From NCBI GenBank assembly GCA_030844895.1, contig JAUTDX010000158.1:372001-436000 (forward strand): a DNA stretch of 64,000 nt. Direction: 5' to 3'. The stretch is from Ambrosia x helenae (Eukaryota; Streptophyta; Magnoliopsida; Asterales; Asteraceae). The notes beneath the pieces were generated by a model, which was not told the DNA's origin, did not search any database, and saw nothing but the letters and a program-made list of their open reading frames with translations. Position numbers and translations under genes: made by a program. Each line of letters begins with the position of its first letter. Positions within the stretch are counted from its first letter, which is position 1. This document shows, in pieces, positions 45,850 through 56,815 of the stretch.

Positions 45850-46487
45850 GTATTGTGTGTCTGTATATTATGGTGGCAGTGGTGTATTGTGGTGGTTGCA
45901 GTGATGTATTGTTGTATCGGCAGTGATGTATTGTTGTGGTGGCAGCAATAGTGTATTCTGATGGTGGTGACGATGGTGGTGTATGGTGGTTGTGGTGGTA
46001 TATGATGGTGGTGCTTCATAGTAGAGTGAGAGAGAGAGACGGTAGGAGAGAGAGACGGGGGGTTGAGCAAGTGTTTGTGTCTGTATATATTTGTTTTTAA
46101 TAGTGAGGGTATTTTGGTAATTTTATAAAAATCTAACTGAGAAAATCTAACAGGGTTAGTATTTTGGACTCAGGTGGTTAAGATTTGCAACCATTGGGAC
46201 TCAGATCAAGACAAGTTTAGTTTTTGGACTCAAGTAGTTAAAATGAGCAAACCACAAGGACTCAAAAAAGACTTCACTCTTAAAATTATTAAAGTTATTA
46301 AATTGCTAGAAGTATATAGTTTGATGTTTTTGATTTCACAATGCTTTATGAGGCAAGCTTGAGATCATGTTTCGAGCAACTGGCATTCTAACGAGTAATT
46401 ATTAACATTATAATACCAGAAATTGTTATAACTACAAAGCTGTGTACCAACTACCCCATGAATTACAACATGGCTTTATAATCATCC
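44670..46487. repeat. Segmental duplication, copy 1 (split by MULE-like element)
   Basis: 44670-45012 and 46280-46487 together match the uninterrupted stretch 47450-47976 at high identity (AGTTACGTAATTTGTTAAAA ... GTATCTTGGATTTGTTAGAGC ... CTGGCATTCTAACGAGTAAT ... TTACAACATGGCTTTATAAT). The interruption is the element at 45013-46279. Confidence 0.85.
45013..46279. mobile_element. 1.27-kb MULE-like element with 9-bp duplication and long TIRs
   Basis: Ends GAGTGAAGTCTTATTTGAGT and its near-perfect complement (TIR homology over about 60 bp, including GTGGTTTGC) are flanked by TTAAAATTA on both sides (45004-45012, 46280-46288). The interior is C-rich on the left (CCACC/ACCACC low complexity, 45270-45740) and G-rich on the right (GGTGGT), with (GA)n at 45819-45847 and CGAACATCACCACCCTC-like text but no transposase. 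The pre-insertion site survives in copy 2 at 47763-47771 (TTGAAATTA). Confidence 0.85.
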
Positions 46488-46620
46488 TAGTCAGGTGTCC
46501 GCACGTTGCGGCGGAAAACAACATTTTTTTAGTTAATATGTGCATTGGGTGTCATACTTTAAGTAAAAACTTAAATTTAAGAGGTCAATAAGAAATGTAT
46601 TATAATATAGTATAGAGGAT
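46488..46620 (-). mobile_element. Very small Helitron-like element
   Basis: Read on the minus strand it starts TCCTCTATACTATATTATAA, typical of plant Helitron 5' ends, and ends with a CCGC...GCGG hairpin (about 46500-46516) and CTAG (46489-46492). The host dinucleotide on the 3' side is not the expected T, so the 3' boundary is uncertain. A related stretch without clear ends lies at about 46930-47030. Confidence 0.45.
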
Positions 46621-47449
46621 TTCGGTTCATTTTTGTTTGTTTCGTTTCGGTTATTACTTAACCATAACATATCATTTTTAAATTTAAAAAAAAAAAACTA
46701 TAGCAAAACTATACTCAAATTAAAGAGAAAAAAATATTCGTTTATACGGTGTAATAATATATTAATATTAGGAAAAATATTAATGTATAAAAAAATTATG
46801 GACGTTTAAAAATTGTGAGGGTAGTTGGTTAAAATAAAGGTGAAAAGTGTAATTGTTATTTAAATAAAAAAAGTTGAATAAAGTTGAGGAGAAAAATGTG
46901 TAAGTATTGTATAAAAGACATATTTGCCCTCAAAAAGTAGTTAACATATGCATTGTGTGTTGTACTCTAAGGAATTATGCTTGTAAAACTTAAATTTTAA
47001 GAGGTCCTTGTGGAATTTATTAGAGTCAAGATCGTGTACAAAGTGTTTTTTTTTGTGAGAAGTGTGAGAAGTATTAAAAATTGATACTTAGACATCATTT
47101 TTTGAACTTAGTCGTGATGTTTTGGATTGTTTTGCCTATAAAAACACCAAACATAACAATTAAAAACCGAAAACAATGTATTTTAGGCTTAAAACTTAAA
47201 ACACCATGCTAAGAAGTAAGAACATTAGCAGTGTGTTTTAAGCGTTAAGTAGTGTGTTTTAGCTGGTTTTTTAAATTTAATGACTATAATACATTGTATT
47301 GTGTTTTAGATTGTTGTGTTTGGTGTTTTTCAAGTTAAAACAACCTAAAACATCATTCCTAAATCCAAAGACATGATGTCTACATGTCAATTTTTAGTTC
47401 TTTTCACACTTCTCACGAAAAATGTACTTTGTACAGGATCCTAAACCAT
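46621..47449. other. Non-coding AT-rich stretch
   Basis: Contains an inverted pair around 47036-47130 and 47310-47430 (TACAAAGTGTTTTTTTTTG..., AAAAATGTACTTTGTACA; CTTAGACATCATTTTT against CAAAGACATGATGTCTAC), probably a MITE. No gene. Confidence 0.45.
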
Positions 47450-47976
47450 AAGTTACGTAATTTGTTAAAATTATTAATCATGCGTATTTTTAATTTTGGG
47501 TGATTTTTTTAATTAATGCGTCATTTGTAAAAACAAATTCGGTGAATCGTGAAAAATACAGTTTTGAATCATGCCTCATTTTGAATCACGCAAAAACAAT
47601 TTTGGTAAGTTTTTTATTCATGCGTGATTTTAAATTTGTGTTTGCGTAATTTCAAATTCTACCTACATACATTTCGTAGATAAAAACACTTTGTATGTTA
47701 ACTCACCCCGATATTAGTATATTAAACAACCTAAAAAAATAGTATCTTGGATTTGTTAGAGCTTGAAATTATTAAAGTTATTAAATTGCTAGAAGTATAG
47801 TTTGATGTTTTTGATTTCACAATGCTTTATGAGGGAAGCTTTAGATCATGTTTCGAGCAACTGGCATTCTAACGAGTAATTATCAACATTATAATACCAG
47901 AAATTGGTATAACTACAAACCTGAGTGGCAATGTGTACCAACTACCCCATGAGTTACAACATGGCTTTATAATCAT
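47450..47976. repeat. Segmental duplication, copy 2 (uninterrupted)
   Basis: Paralogue of 44670-45012 plus 46280-46487. It carries the empty site of the MULE-like element and an extra TGAGTGGCA-type insertion near 47927. Confidence 0.85.
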
Positions 47977-48407
47977 ATATAGGATTCAGATTGGTAAAAC
48001 CTGGCTCATTACAACCCTTAAAAAGTTTTGAGTAATTTCGAGCAACGTCACAAAAGCATCGTAGTTTAGTTTACCCGAAACTTAAAAATTATACATAAAA
48101 GTTTCAATAAGCAAACCGACTTGTAGATAGGCATAACCTGCAACAGGTCACGGTACTTGGTACCATCCACACAAACAAAACCTCCAAATGTTATAAACTT
48201 AATCAACAACGGAAAATACAAATCCGATTATGATCATTCATTTATACCTTTAACTTCCTTACAAAAGGAGTAAGGAAGAAATAGATCACATACACAAACT
48301 GAAATAAGGCTAAGAAAAAGCTTAAAGGAAAGGAAACCAAACGAACGCCTAAAAAACTCAGCAGCAACAGCAACAGCAACGGGATAACTAATCAGTGAAT
48401 GACATTC
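47977..48407 (-). other. Probable VPS29 3' UTR and intergenic stretch
   Basis: No gene. A GCAACA trinucleotide-like run at 48362-48381 lies in the likely 3' UTR of the minus-strand gene. Confidence 0.45.
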
Positions 48408-50817
48408 TTAAACAGTGGGTGTGGGTGCTTTCTTGAAATCAATCTTGTCCACTTTTACTTCTCCGTCAATGAGTTCATAAACATAGACAACAACCCGTAA
48501 GCCATCAATGTCCATCAGAACAAAACTAGGGTTCACATCATATGTAATGCTGCTGTATGCACCAGTGGCTGAGCCAGGGTTTATGACCACACCCGCCTCA
48601 TGTTTGTAAGCCTTGAATTGATGTGTATGACCCGTAACCAAAATGTCAACGTCTAATTGTCTTTGAATCATGGCTAAAGAATCCAAGTCCCCCCATGGAA
48701 TAACCTAAACAGAACATAAACACGCTCTAAAGTCTAAACCAAGATAAAATGAATTCATCCCTACATGTGTATTGTTTAAGTCACGTATTTTGCAAAATAT
48801 ACTCCGGAGTAAAAAGAATGAGGGGTGCATATGTTGGTGGATCTAGCTAATCATAAAGAGTTAAACATGGATTGGTCAAAACAGGTATTTTGGTAGTTTG
48901 TACTGTTCGATATGTTATAGACTTGGCCAACCCGAAATTTTGTGTCCAATACATTGTTTTAAACGTGTGTGCATTAGGGATGAGCATTTCAGTATTAAAT
49001 ACCAAAAATACTGATACCGAACCGAACCCGATACCAGTTCATTTTTTGTACTAACTCGGTACCAAGTTTTGGCGAAAATCGGTATCGGTATTGTCGGTTG
49101 GATATCGGTTCCGTACGGTTCGGAACTGAGCTCATCCACAGTGTGCATGCATGTGTTAACTAAGGTTACAAAACTAAGATGACTTTAATAATATTCAAAA
49201 TTTTAGTCCATCATCCTCACATAGTCTTTTTTTCGTTTTTCATTTAGTCATTTTCACAAACTGAAAAGTTAATTGAAGAGGAAAAGATTGCATGATTGTA
49301 GAATTAGTATGATGTCATCATGTTACATAAATTTTCAAGGTATTAAATCCTAAAAGCAATATTTGATAATGGTCAAGTTCAAGGTGACATTACTAACCTG
49401 ATGACCATGACACAATCCAAGCTTAAATTGGCCTATAGTAATTATTTTGGTCTCCGGATAACGAGAATCTTCATCATATTCACCTCGAGTTATATGCAAA
49501 CTAGGACACAGGCTCTTCAGATAATCATGAACTTCCTGCTCATGGAGACATATAAAGTATAAACCAGAGAAAATGCAATGAGAAGCCAGGCCAATATATA
49601 AAACATATTAACATTTGGTAAAAACAGGCAGCTAGACTCGATAATAGTAGCAGTAAGCAAATTAAAGAAAAGGATTATGATAAGGCATGCAGAACAAAAA
49701 AGGCGATCATGATAGATAAAGTGCCAAATTCAAAATAAAAAACAGATAAGAAATTCACATTACCAACATATAAATGCTAAGAGCCCAAAAGATATTCGAA
49801 AACAAGGATTATAAAAGAAAAGCGCACCTCATAACTAGTTTCAAACAAAGTTATAAAGTACGGAAATGATCATCGAGGCTATTTCCCTTCGCCTCACCGA
49901 GGCGGAATAAAAAAAACATATAAAAATTATACATATTAATAAAAATAAAATAATTGACCAAGAAATGTCTAAAACATCAAAAAAAATGTCTAAAACATCA
50001 AAAAATAAAATACTTGACCCCAAAAGTCTAAACCATCAGAAAAACACATCAGAACACCCTACCCCCCCCCCCCCCGAGTCGCACATGAGGCAGACCTGAG
50101 GTGCACAACTGAACCCCATGAGGCGCGCCTCAAACTCGTTTTCTTAGAGCCTCGCCTCAAGGCGCACGCCACAAATGTTTTTTGAAACCATGGTTTCAAC
50201 CTATTGTTCCACAAAGCGGCTGATACTACAAATATATTCACTTGGCATTTTGTTTATAAAAATAAACATACTAACAAAGACAGCAAAAAGAAAAGAATTG
50301 GGCTGATATTGGATGATTAGAGACTCAAGTTGGAAACTCAAATGTCGTGCTCATTATCTTTCGCCGTTTGGATTTTCATATTGGATGACTAGAGACTCAA
50401 GTTGGAAACTCAAATATCGTGCTCATTATCTTTCGCCATTTGGATTTTCATATCTTCTGTATATGCCATGCATATCGGATGTTTAGAAGCAAAGTTCTTA
50501 GCAAATGGTTTAGCAATGCTTAAACCCTAACCCTTTTGTTAAAACAAGAGCCAAAACAAAGGTAAACTAACTCAATACACACAAACAACCAATCACATTT
50601 AGATGATTCCTAACAAGACTCACATTAACATAGATTATCACAGCATAATACTGTACAGTAACATTAAGTTATTACAATAACTTACTTTGATACAGAGATT
50701 ACCAGTGCAAATAATATGCTGAATCTTTCCAGGAACAAGCATAGATTTAAACTTAGCAGGTAGATCAGGTGCCCTATGAGGGATATGTAAATCCCCAATA
50801 GCCAATACCAATACCAT
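48408..50817 (-). CDS. VPS29: Vacuolar protein sorting-associated protein 29, retromer core subunit
   Basis: Minus-strand exons 50817-50686, 49535-49398 and 48704-48408, all phase 0 with GT-AG introns, give 188 residues (Arabidopsis VPS29/MAG1 has 190). VPS29 has a metallophosphoesterase fold, holds VPS35 in the retromer core and is needed for recycling vacuolar sorting receptors from endosomes. MVLVLAIGDLHIPHR at the N-terminus, IICTGNLCIK, RGEYDEDSRYPETK, LGLCHGHQVIPWGD, ILVTGHTHQF and INPGSATGAYS are the family's conserved blocks; the N-terminal GDLHIPH and GHTHQF are metal-site remnants. The start is the first ATG in frame; upstream in-frame codons lack ATG. A splice pair (donor near 50961, acceptor TTCTAG near 50852) suggests a leader intron. 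Intron 1 (49536-50685) holds a 72-bp tandem duplication and a dispersed GC-containing repeat. Confidence 0.96.
49816..50180. repeat. Dispersed repeat, copy 1, in VPS29 intron 1
   Basis: AAAAGAAAAGCGCACCTCA, CCTTCGCCTCACCGAGGCGG, TTAATAAAAATAAAATAATT and CACATGAGGC(A/G)GACCTGAGG are shared in order with 51426-51661. The end is rich in GAGGCGCGCCTC and GCCTCGCCTCAAGGCGC. Family unknown; no clear ends or duplication. Confidence 0.7.
50306..50449. repeat. 72-bp tandem duplication in VPS29 intron 1
   Basis: ATATTGGATGA(T/C)TAGAGACT starts at 50306 and 50378; the units differ at a few bases only. Confidence 0.9.
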
Positions 50818-51247
50818 CTCACCAACAACCACAACCACCTCTAAAATATCCTAGAACACAAGGATCCGGCCAACAAACTAGGTTTTAGTAAACCCTAATA
50901 ATTCAATTCATATATGAACAGTAATTAATTAAGTAACTAACAAACAAGGATAATCGGTTACCTCAAGTATATGATGATTGAGCGAAAAGTTTGTGGTGAT
51001 TGAGTCAACTCATCAACAAGTTTGCATTTGTTTTTTGGGTAATGATTTTGATATTATTAATCGATCGTCGATGAAGAGAAGACACTGTGATTGTAACTCG
51101 GTGTGCAACGAAATGATGTTTTCTAGTTTGAAGTAAGTATAAAAATTAGCTTCTATTTTTAGAGATTAGACGTTTCACTCCCCTGTAAATTGACTTAGTT
51201 GAACAAATTGGACCAAAACTATAAAACTATTTATTTATTTATTTATT

Positions 51248-51301
<54 letters not shown>

Positions 51302-51425
51302 ATAGTATGTTACAATTTCGTGTATTACAAGAATTGATAAATAAATTTTTTCTATAAATAATAATAAAAAAGTTATGTTTTAAAAAAATATATCCATTTT
51401 ATAGTTGAATAAATCCGTGTATCAT
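50818..51425. other. VPS29 leader, promoter and simple repeats
   Basis: 50818-51140 is the likely 5' UTR and promoter of the minus-strand gene. (ATTT)n and (ATT)n microsatellites occupy about 51229-51300. Confidence 0.5.
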
Positions 51426-51661
51426 AAAAGAAAAGCGCACCTCACATTCTCACAACTAGTTTCAACCAAAGTTTAAAAGTATGGAAACAATCCTCGAGGC
51501 AATTTTCCTTCACCTCACTGAGGCGGAATAAAAAAACATAAAAAATTATATATTAATAAAAATAAAATAATTGACCGAGTAAAGTCTAAAACATCTAAAC
51601 ACCCTAATCCAGTAATCCCCCCACCCCTAAGGCTCACATGAGGCGGACCTGAGGTGCACGT
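51426..51661. repeat. Dispersed repeat, copy 2
   Basis: Second member of the repeat at 49816-50180, about 1.6 kb away in the same orientation; it stops at GAGGTGCACG, before the GC-rich end seen in copy 1. Confidence 0.7.
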
Positions 51662-51923
51662 TTCCTTAACACCTCAGGGTACCCAGAGTGATCCTTCCAA
51701 ACCCATGTAATGTCATGCAAAGGTGAAGGGCAGACTCATGCGCTACGTAAAGGGGTCAAGCGAGCATGTAGAGTTTGTCAATGTTATACGATTCTTGTTT
51801 AAACATGTAACATACGAAAAGTGTCCTCGATTCACCATCACATATCTAAAAAATGACTTGAGCAAATTATTTTTGGGTCCGTTAGTGATGTCTAGTCATA
51901 CATAAGGGGTGATTTCCGACTTA

Positions 51924-52443
51924 TAGGCCCGTAAATGAACTGAACGTTCATAAACTGTTTGGCGGGAAGTTCGTTTATGTTCTTTTGTTTAAATAAATGA
52001 ACGAACATGAACACACGTTTTGTTCATTCATTTATGTTCGTTTATGTTTGTTCGTTTATTTTTGTTTGTTTGTGTTCTTTTAATTAAACTTTACTTTATT
52101 TTTATTATTTATTTCCCTTTTGTTAAGTAACCTTAATTCATATTATATACAATATATTTCCCTTTTGTTAACTAACATTAATTCATATTATATTGGTTAT
52201 GGTTGCATTGTGATGTATTAGACTTGGTTGAATTGTGATGAATCAATATTAACTTGTTTTTGTTTGTGTTTGTTTATGTTTATTTGTGTTCATTTATATT
52301 GATTGTTTGTGTTTGTTTATGTTCATGAACTGTTCGTTTAGGTTTTAAATGAACGAACACGACAAATTTCTTAATGAACGAACACGAACACAAAAATGTG
52401 TTCGATTATGTGTTCGTGTTCGTTCGGTTCATTTACAGGCCTA
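51924..52443. mobile_element. hAT-type MITE with 8-bp target duplication, copy 2
   Basis: TAGGCCCGTAAATGAAC and GTTCATTTACAGGCCTA are inverted ends flanked by CCGACTTA (51916-51923, 52444-52451). Arms rich in GTTCGTTTATG/GAACGAACACGAAC. Related to 27392-28016 by GTTTGGCGGGAAGTTCGTTT. Confidence 0.9.
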
Positions 52444-52451
52444 CCGACTTA

Positions 52452-54261
52452 CTACTCATGAATGCCTATGGTGGGATATTTTTTATTCATACAAGTATAC
52501 AACAAGAAAATCTTGAACCAATATCAACTCTTCATGGTAACTAAAAACACAATGATATGAGTTGGTAATAGTTAAACAATGTTTGCAATCACAACTCGAA
52601 GGAGTTGATTGGCTGATTTTTTTTTAAAACTTTAACATACACACTAATTATAATAATATTCCTCCCCTCTTCACTCCTCGCAGTTTTCACCTTTCAAACA
52701 TAGGTCCTACAAATACCACACGACGCGTCATGCCCCTCTTTCCCCCCTCCACTCCGTATGGTCTTACTGAAAACCTTCTAAAAAACAGGACGTGTGAGAG
52801 GAGAAGTAGAGAGAAATTCGTTTTTAATTCCGTTTTGTTTTATATCATAAAAGAGGCAAAGGGGCAAAGTTAGTGCAACGTGACATGGTGACATGAATGC
52901 TTTAAAAAAAAGTCTCCATTATGAATGCTAGTTTAGTAGTTTTGGGGTGGGTCAGAGATAGTTAGCCAACACCAGACTAAATTTTATATGTAATTTGAAA
53001 AAATGTAGCATGCAATAAATGGAACGTGCAAACTCAGCTTATTCATTCTACAAGTTATACTTAATTCCTTTTTTATTTAGGTTTTTTTTTCCATGCCATT
53101 TGTCGATGATCTTTATGGTCATCCATATATGATGCATGTGGTCACTCAAACCATATTTATAGATCATTAAAGAGTACGTACGTGGGAATAATTATACATC
53201 TCCTTCTTTACCAGCCTGGTCCCCATCATTCACATATTCTTTTTTTCCTTTCTAGATTCAGCATTCAAATGCAAAACTTATCTTTTGGATACTTCATGGA
53301 TAATTTTTATACATGTGGGATTTAGAGTAAAAACATGTTAAATTCAACGGTAAATGCATTTGCATACATGTACTCATTGGTGAATACAAGTGAATGCACT
53401 TTATAAACATGGTGTTATTTTCATAATCAACTAGTTATAGTGTAATCATCAATGAGTACATTATCATAAACATACGATATATTGTATATTACCATGGAAA
53501 CACTATATATTAAAAACTACAATGCATTCATTGGTGTATCGTATTATGATCTAGCGTGCTTTTAACTTAAATACGAAAATGACACATTGTGTAAGGAAAG
53601 TTCATCATGTAGATCTAACGAATGATTCCTATGGACCATGGTTTCTATTTAAACCTAACTCGTGCTTATTTATTTAAAATTGGATGTGTTACACAAATGT
53701 ATTTTTTTTTTGTAAGGTTGTGTTACACAAATGTATAGTATGGTAAAAAAAAGATTAAAAAATAATTTAGCTAAAATTCATATTGATAGTGTTTTGTGAA
53801 TAAAAAATAATGAAGACTACGTTGATGATTGTTTTATGAACCCAATTCATAATCTTACTTTTACGACACTCGAAGTGGATTAGATTAATAAAATATAGAT
53901 TGATCTTAAGTGCTTGTAAGTTGTAACATATAAAGTCTAAATAGCAATGATTATTATAGAAAAACAATGAATAACTTGTCCGCTTCCATGTTAGGTAACT
54001 AGTTGCACATTTATGTGTCTATTGTGTTGTATAATTAAAATATGTAATTCCTTATTAAAACACGGCAAAGACCTACACATAACTCATAAGTCATACCTCT
54101 AATTTGATTGTTATGATACTAAGATACCGTCATAACTAATAGATTTTATACATTTTGATATAAAGTTATCAGGTTTGAGGATAAATGAAAGAAATCATTT
54201 GATCCAACTTGTAGAATTTTTTCATAGGTCAAAGCTAGACTTGTGTATTCACAATTTGAAT
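52452..54261. other. AT-rich intergenic stretch
   Basis: No gene recognised on either strand. The minus-strand ORF at 53767-53967 has no domain. Confidence 0.5.
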
Positions 54262-54273
54262 AAAAAGAACATT

Positions 54274-55132
54274 TGATCCAACTTGGCGAATGCCCTTTAT
54301 GGCAAAATCGCTCAGAACCTGGGTGAAGTTTTTGGTTTGTCCCCCCGTCAGAGGGCAGTTATTGAATGCCTGCAAACCCCCCACGTCCAAGATTTCCTAA
54401 CTGTTATCCCGATCGAAGGTTTAGGCCAAAGCATGTCCGCTATTGAATACAGGGCCATTCTTAAATATCGTCTGATGATCCCAATGTACCAGGAGGATGA
54501 CATCTGTCCGATGTGCCGTAAGGCCTGTCTGGATGAATACGGGGAACACGCGGTTCATTGTAAGGAGTTGCCCGGTTTTAAATATCGGCATGATTGGGTT
54601 CGAGACATTCTGTGGGACATTTTAAGACGGGCTGGGATCTCAGCCAAGAAGGAGGCCCCTGTAAACTTCCTCTCGGATCCAGCAGAAGGGAGATCCACCC
54701 TACGACCAGCAGATCTCCTTGTCTTTGGGTGGGCCGGGGGGAAGCATGCTTGTGTTGACCTGACGGGTGTATCTCCCCTAGTTGGGTTGAGGGATAGTGG
54801 CTTTGTTGCAGGGCAAGCGGTCCGGAAAGCAGAGGCAAAGAAGGTAGAAAAACATGCTAAAGCCTGCGAGGAGAACCAACACGTTTTTGTACCTTTGGCT
54901 TTTGATACCTTTGGCTCATTGGCACCGGAGGCTACCCGTTTCTTGACCAGGGTCCAGCGGGTTATTCACAGTAGTGTCTCGGCTCCGGGTGGACATGGTT
55001 ATGTTTTTAGTAGATTAGGATTTGCTATCCAGAAAGGGGTGGCGGCGCAGCTTGTTGCCCGCCTGCCCGCTATCTTAATGTAATTTTCTTTGTCCTGGAA
55101 TGAATTTGATTTTCAAGTTGAAAAAAAAAAAA
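54274..55132 (+). mobile_element. 5'-truncated LINE insertion with poly(A) and target duplication
   Basis: AAAAAGAACATT at 54262-54273 recurs directly after the coding fragment and a 12-base poly(A) (repeat ending at 55139), so this is a target-primed insertion truncated at the 5' end. The first bases, TGATCCAACTTG, copy a host stretch 74 bp upstream: CATTTGATCCAACTTG occurs at 54196-54211 and 54270-54285. A 3' UTR of only about 40 bp follows the stop. Confidence 0.8.
54283..55083 (+). pseudogene. C-terminal fragment of a retrotransposon protein: zinc-binding plus PD-(D/E)XK-like region
   Basis: An open frame without a proper ATG begins at the truncation (LANALYGKIAQNLGEVFGLS) and ends at 55083. 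It contains CPMC...EHAVHC (residues about 76-92, a CCHC-type metal site), then YRHDWVRD, and later RPADLLVF...ACVDLTGVSP followed by AVRKAEAKKVEKH, an arrangement resembling the zinc-knuckle and restriction-like endonuclease tail of R2-type LINEs. Very similar unannotated or RT-domain proteins are frequent in plant genomes. The RT itself is missing here through 5' truncation. The frame is undamaged over 266 codons, so insertion is recent. The endonuclease reading is an inference from motif spacing. Confidence 0.65.
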
Positions 55133-55139
55133 GAACATT

Positions 55140-56104
55140 AAATAACTGGTAATAAAAATTAAAATTATAAATTGATATTTTGATATAAGATATATTAATT
55201 TAGATTATGTAATTTTATTACCAACTATTTTTAATGGGTGAAATAAAAGATGAATGATTTTTTTATTTTTTTAAAAAATTTATATTAAGGAATATAATAA
55301 AAAATATGAGTGGAATAAAGGAATTGGGGGAGTATAAGACAGAATAAACGTTTAGTTATAATTGCCCTTTCAAAAGTAATGTTTTATTTCTTATAAATCA
55401 CTTTACAGAGATCAAATATCATCCTAACATGAATTATGAATGACATGATGCTTTCCAGTTGACAACGTACCTTTTAGTCTTTAGAAAAATCTTTTAACTC
55501 AGTTTTTAAAATTTTGTTAATGACTACCAATTTCAACCTCAATGCAAGAATTTATGTGAATCGGTGAGTTTTTTTCTACTAATGGGTTTGTTAAACTAGG
55601 GATCACTTTTCTATACACGTAATTTGCACATAGTGACATACATTTCTTTTCTGGTTTAACCTATTTCAAAATTTAAAACTAAATTATATATCGCTTCTAT
55701 ATTAACATAATTAATATCTTTTTATAAAACATATTATATAAAAAAATAAACTTATTTAAAATCATATATATTAACTAGAGATGGCGATAATTAAATATAT
55801 TGAATCATTACTCTCTTTTTTTTTAATAAAAGATTCAAAAAGGAACACATCCACTGTTCCATGTTTCATGTACCTTTTACAAAAGAAAAAACGAATGACG
55901 TTGATTACGTTCATAGGCTTTTGTTGTTTCTTTTTATTAATTTATTTAGAGCATGTTTGGAATTGAGTTGAAAAACAGAGCTATTGACTTATTAGCTTCT
56001 TAAAAAAATAATATGTTTATAAGTTGTTTGCTTTGTTAGAAACACTTTCTGTTTTGGTCTTTTGATGTTTTGGTCTTTTGATATAGTTTGAAAAACTGTT
56101 TTTG
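55140..56104. other. AT-rich non-coding stretch
   Basis: Nothing recognisable apart from TTTTGG(T)CTTTTGATG duplicated at 56054-56083 just after it. Confidence 0.45.
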
Positions 56105-56274
56105 AAAAGTCGGCTTTTGGTTTTTGAATACAAATTGCAGATTTATTCTGGATGGCCCTCTCATCGTGTATGAGATTGTGGAATGGTTGAAGAAGAAGAA
56201 TAAAAGGCATTCCTTTTAAAAGATAGATTTTAAAAAGGCATATGATAATGTCAATTGGAATTTTTTAATTGATA
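56105..56274 (+). pseudogene. LINE 2, reverse transcriptase fragment left of the Helitron
   Basis: Reads RFILDGPLIVYEIVEWLKKK, then an in-frame TAA, then KIDFKKAYDNVNWNFLID; equivalent to motif A and upstream of the LINE ORF2 in 1289-4952. It stops exactly at A56274, where the Helitron begins; the frame continues at T61829 on the other side. Confidence 0.9.
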
Positions 56275-56506
56275 CTAGATTTTTGCCCGCGTGTACATGC
56301 GGTTCACCAACATGCTTCTAGTTGGAGAATTATAACGTATAAGAAAAATACAGTATAAATATTGTATTAAAGTATAAAACAACGAATACAAATTTTATTC
56401 AAATATCACTAAATATTTCTTTATACACCACATTTCTGGTTTTAGTTTTCACATTCCCATCACCATCAAGTATAAGTAATTTCACTCATGCCCTGCTTTT
56501 AACTCT

Positions 56507-56815
56507 TCACAATGTGACATAAAGTTGGCCATGTGAGAATACAGGTTCTCTTAAATACAATCCAACCTTAGATAAAGACTGTCCTTGGCTTTTATTGACA
56601 GTCATTGCGAAACATACGCTTATTGGAAATTGACGCCTTTGGAACTTTACTGGAATCTTGATATCAGATGGTATCATATTTATTCTAGGAATAAGAGTTT
56701 TGATACCAATGTTTCCACCTGATATGATTTTGGCTTCAATAACACGCTTTGCAAGTTTGGTGATTCGTAATCTCGTACCGTTACACAAACCATTATACAA
56801 CACAAGCATGTATGT
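56507..56815 (-). pseudogene. Helitron helicase (Pif1-like), C-terminal remnant
   Basis: The frame reads LCNGTRLRITKLAKRVIEAK, IPRINMIPSDIKIPVKFQRR and FAMTVNKSQGQSLSKVGLYL, the conserved C-terminal part of Pif1-like Helitron helicases including the T-x-NKSQGQS motif. Pif1-type helicase unwinds DNA for rolling-circle transposition. The Walker motifs and Rep domain are missing, and the remnant breaks at about 56815. It lies 230 bp from the 3' end, the expected place. Confidence 0.88.

Noticed and set aside
54283..55083. Stand-alone host gene with a zinc finger
   Set aside because: No ATG at the start, a poly(A) tail and target duplication surround it, and it is truncated at the 5' end.
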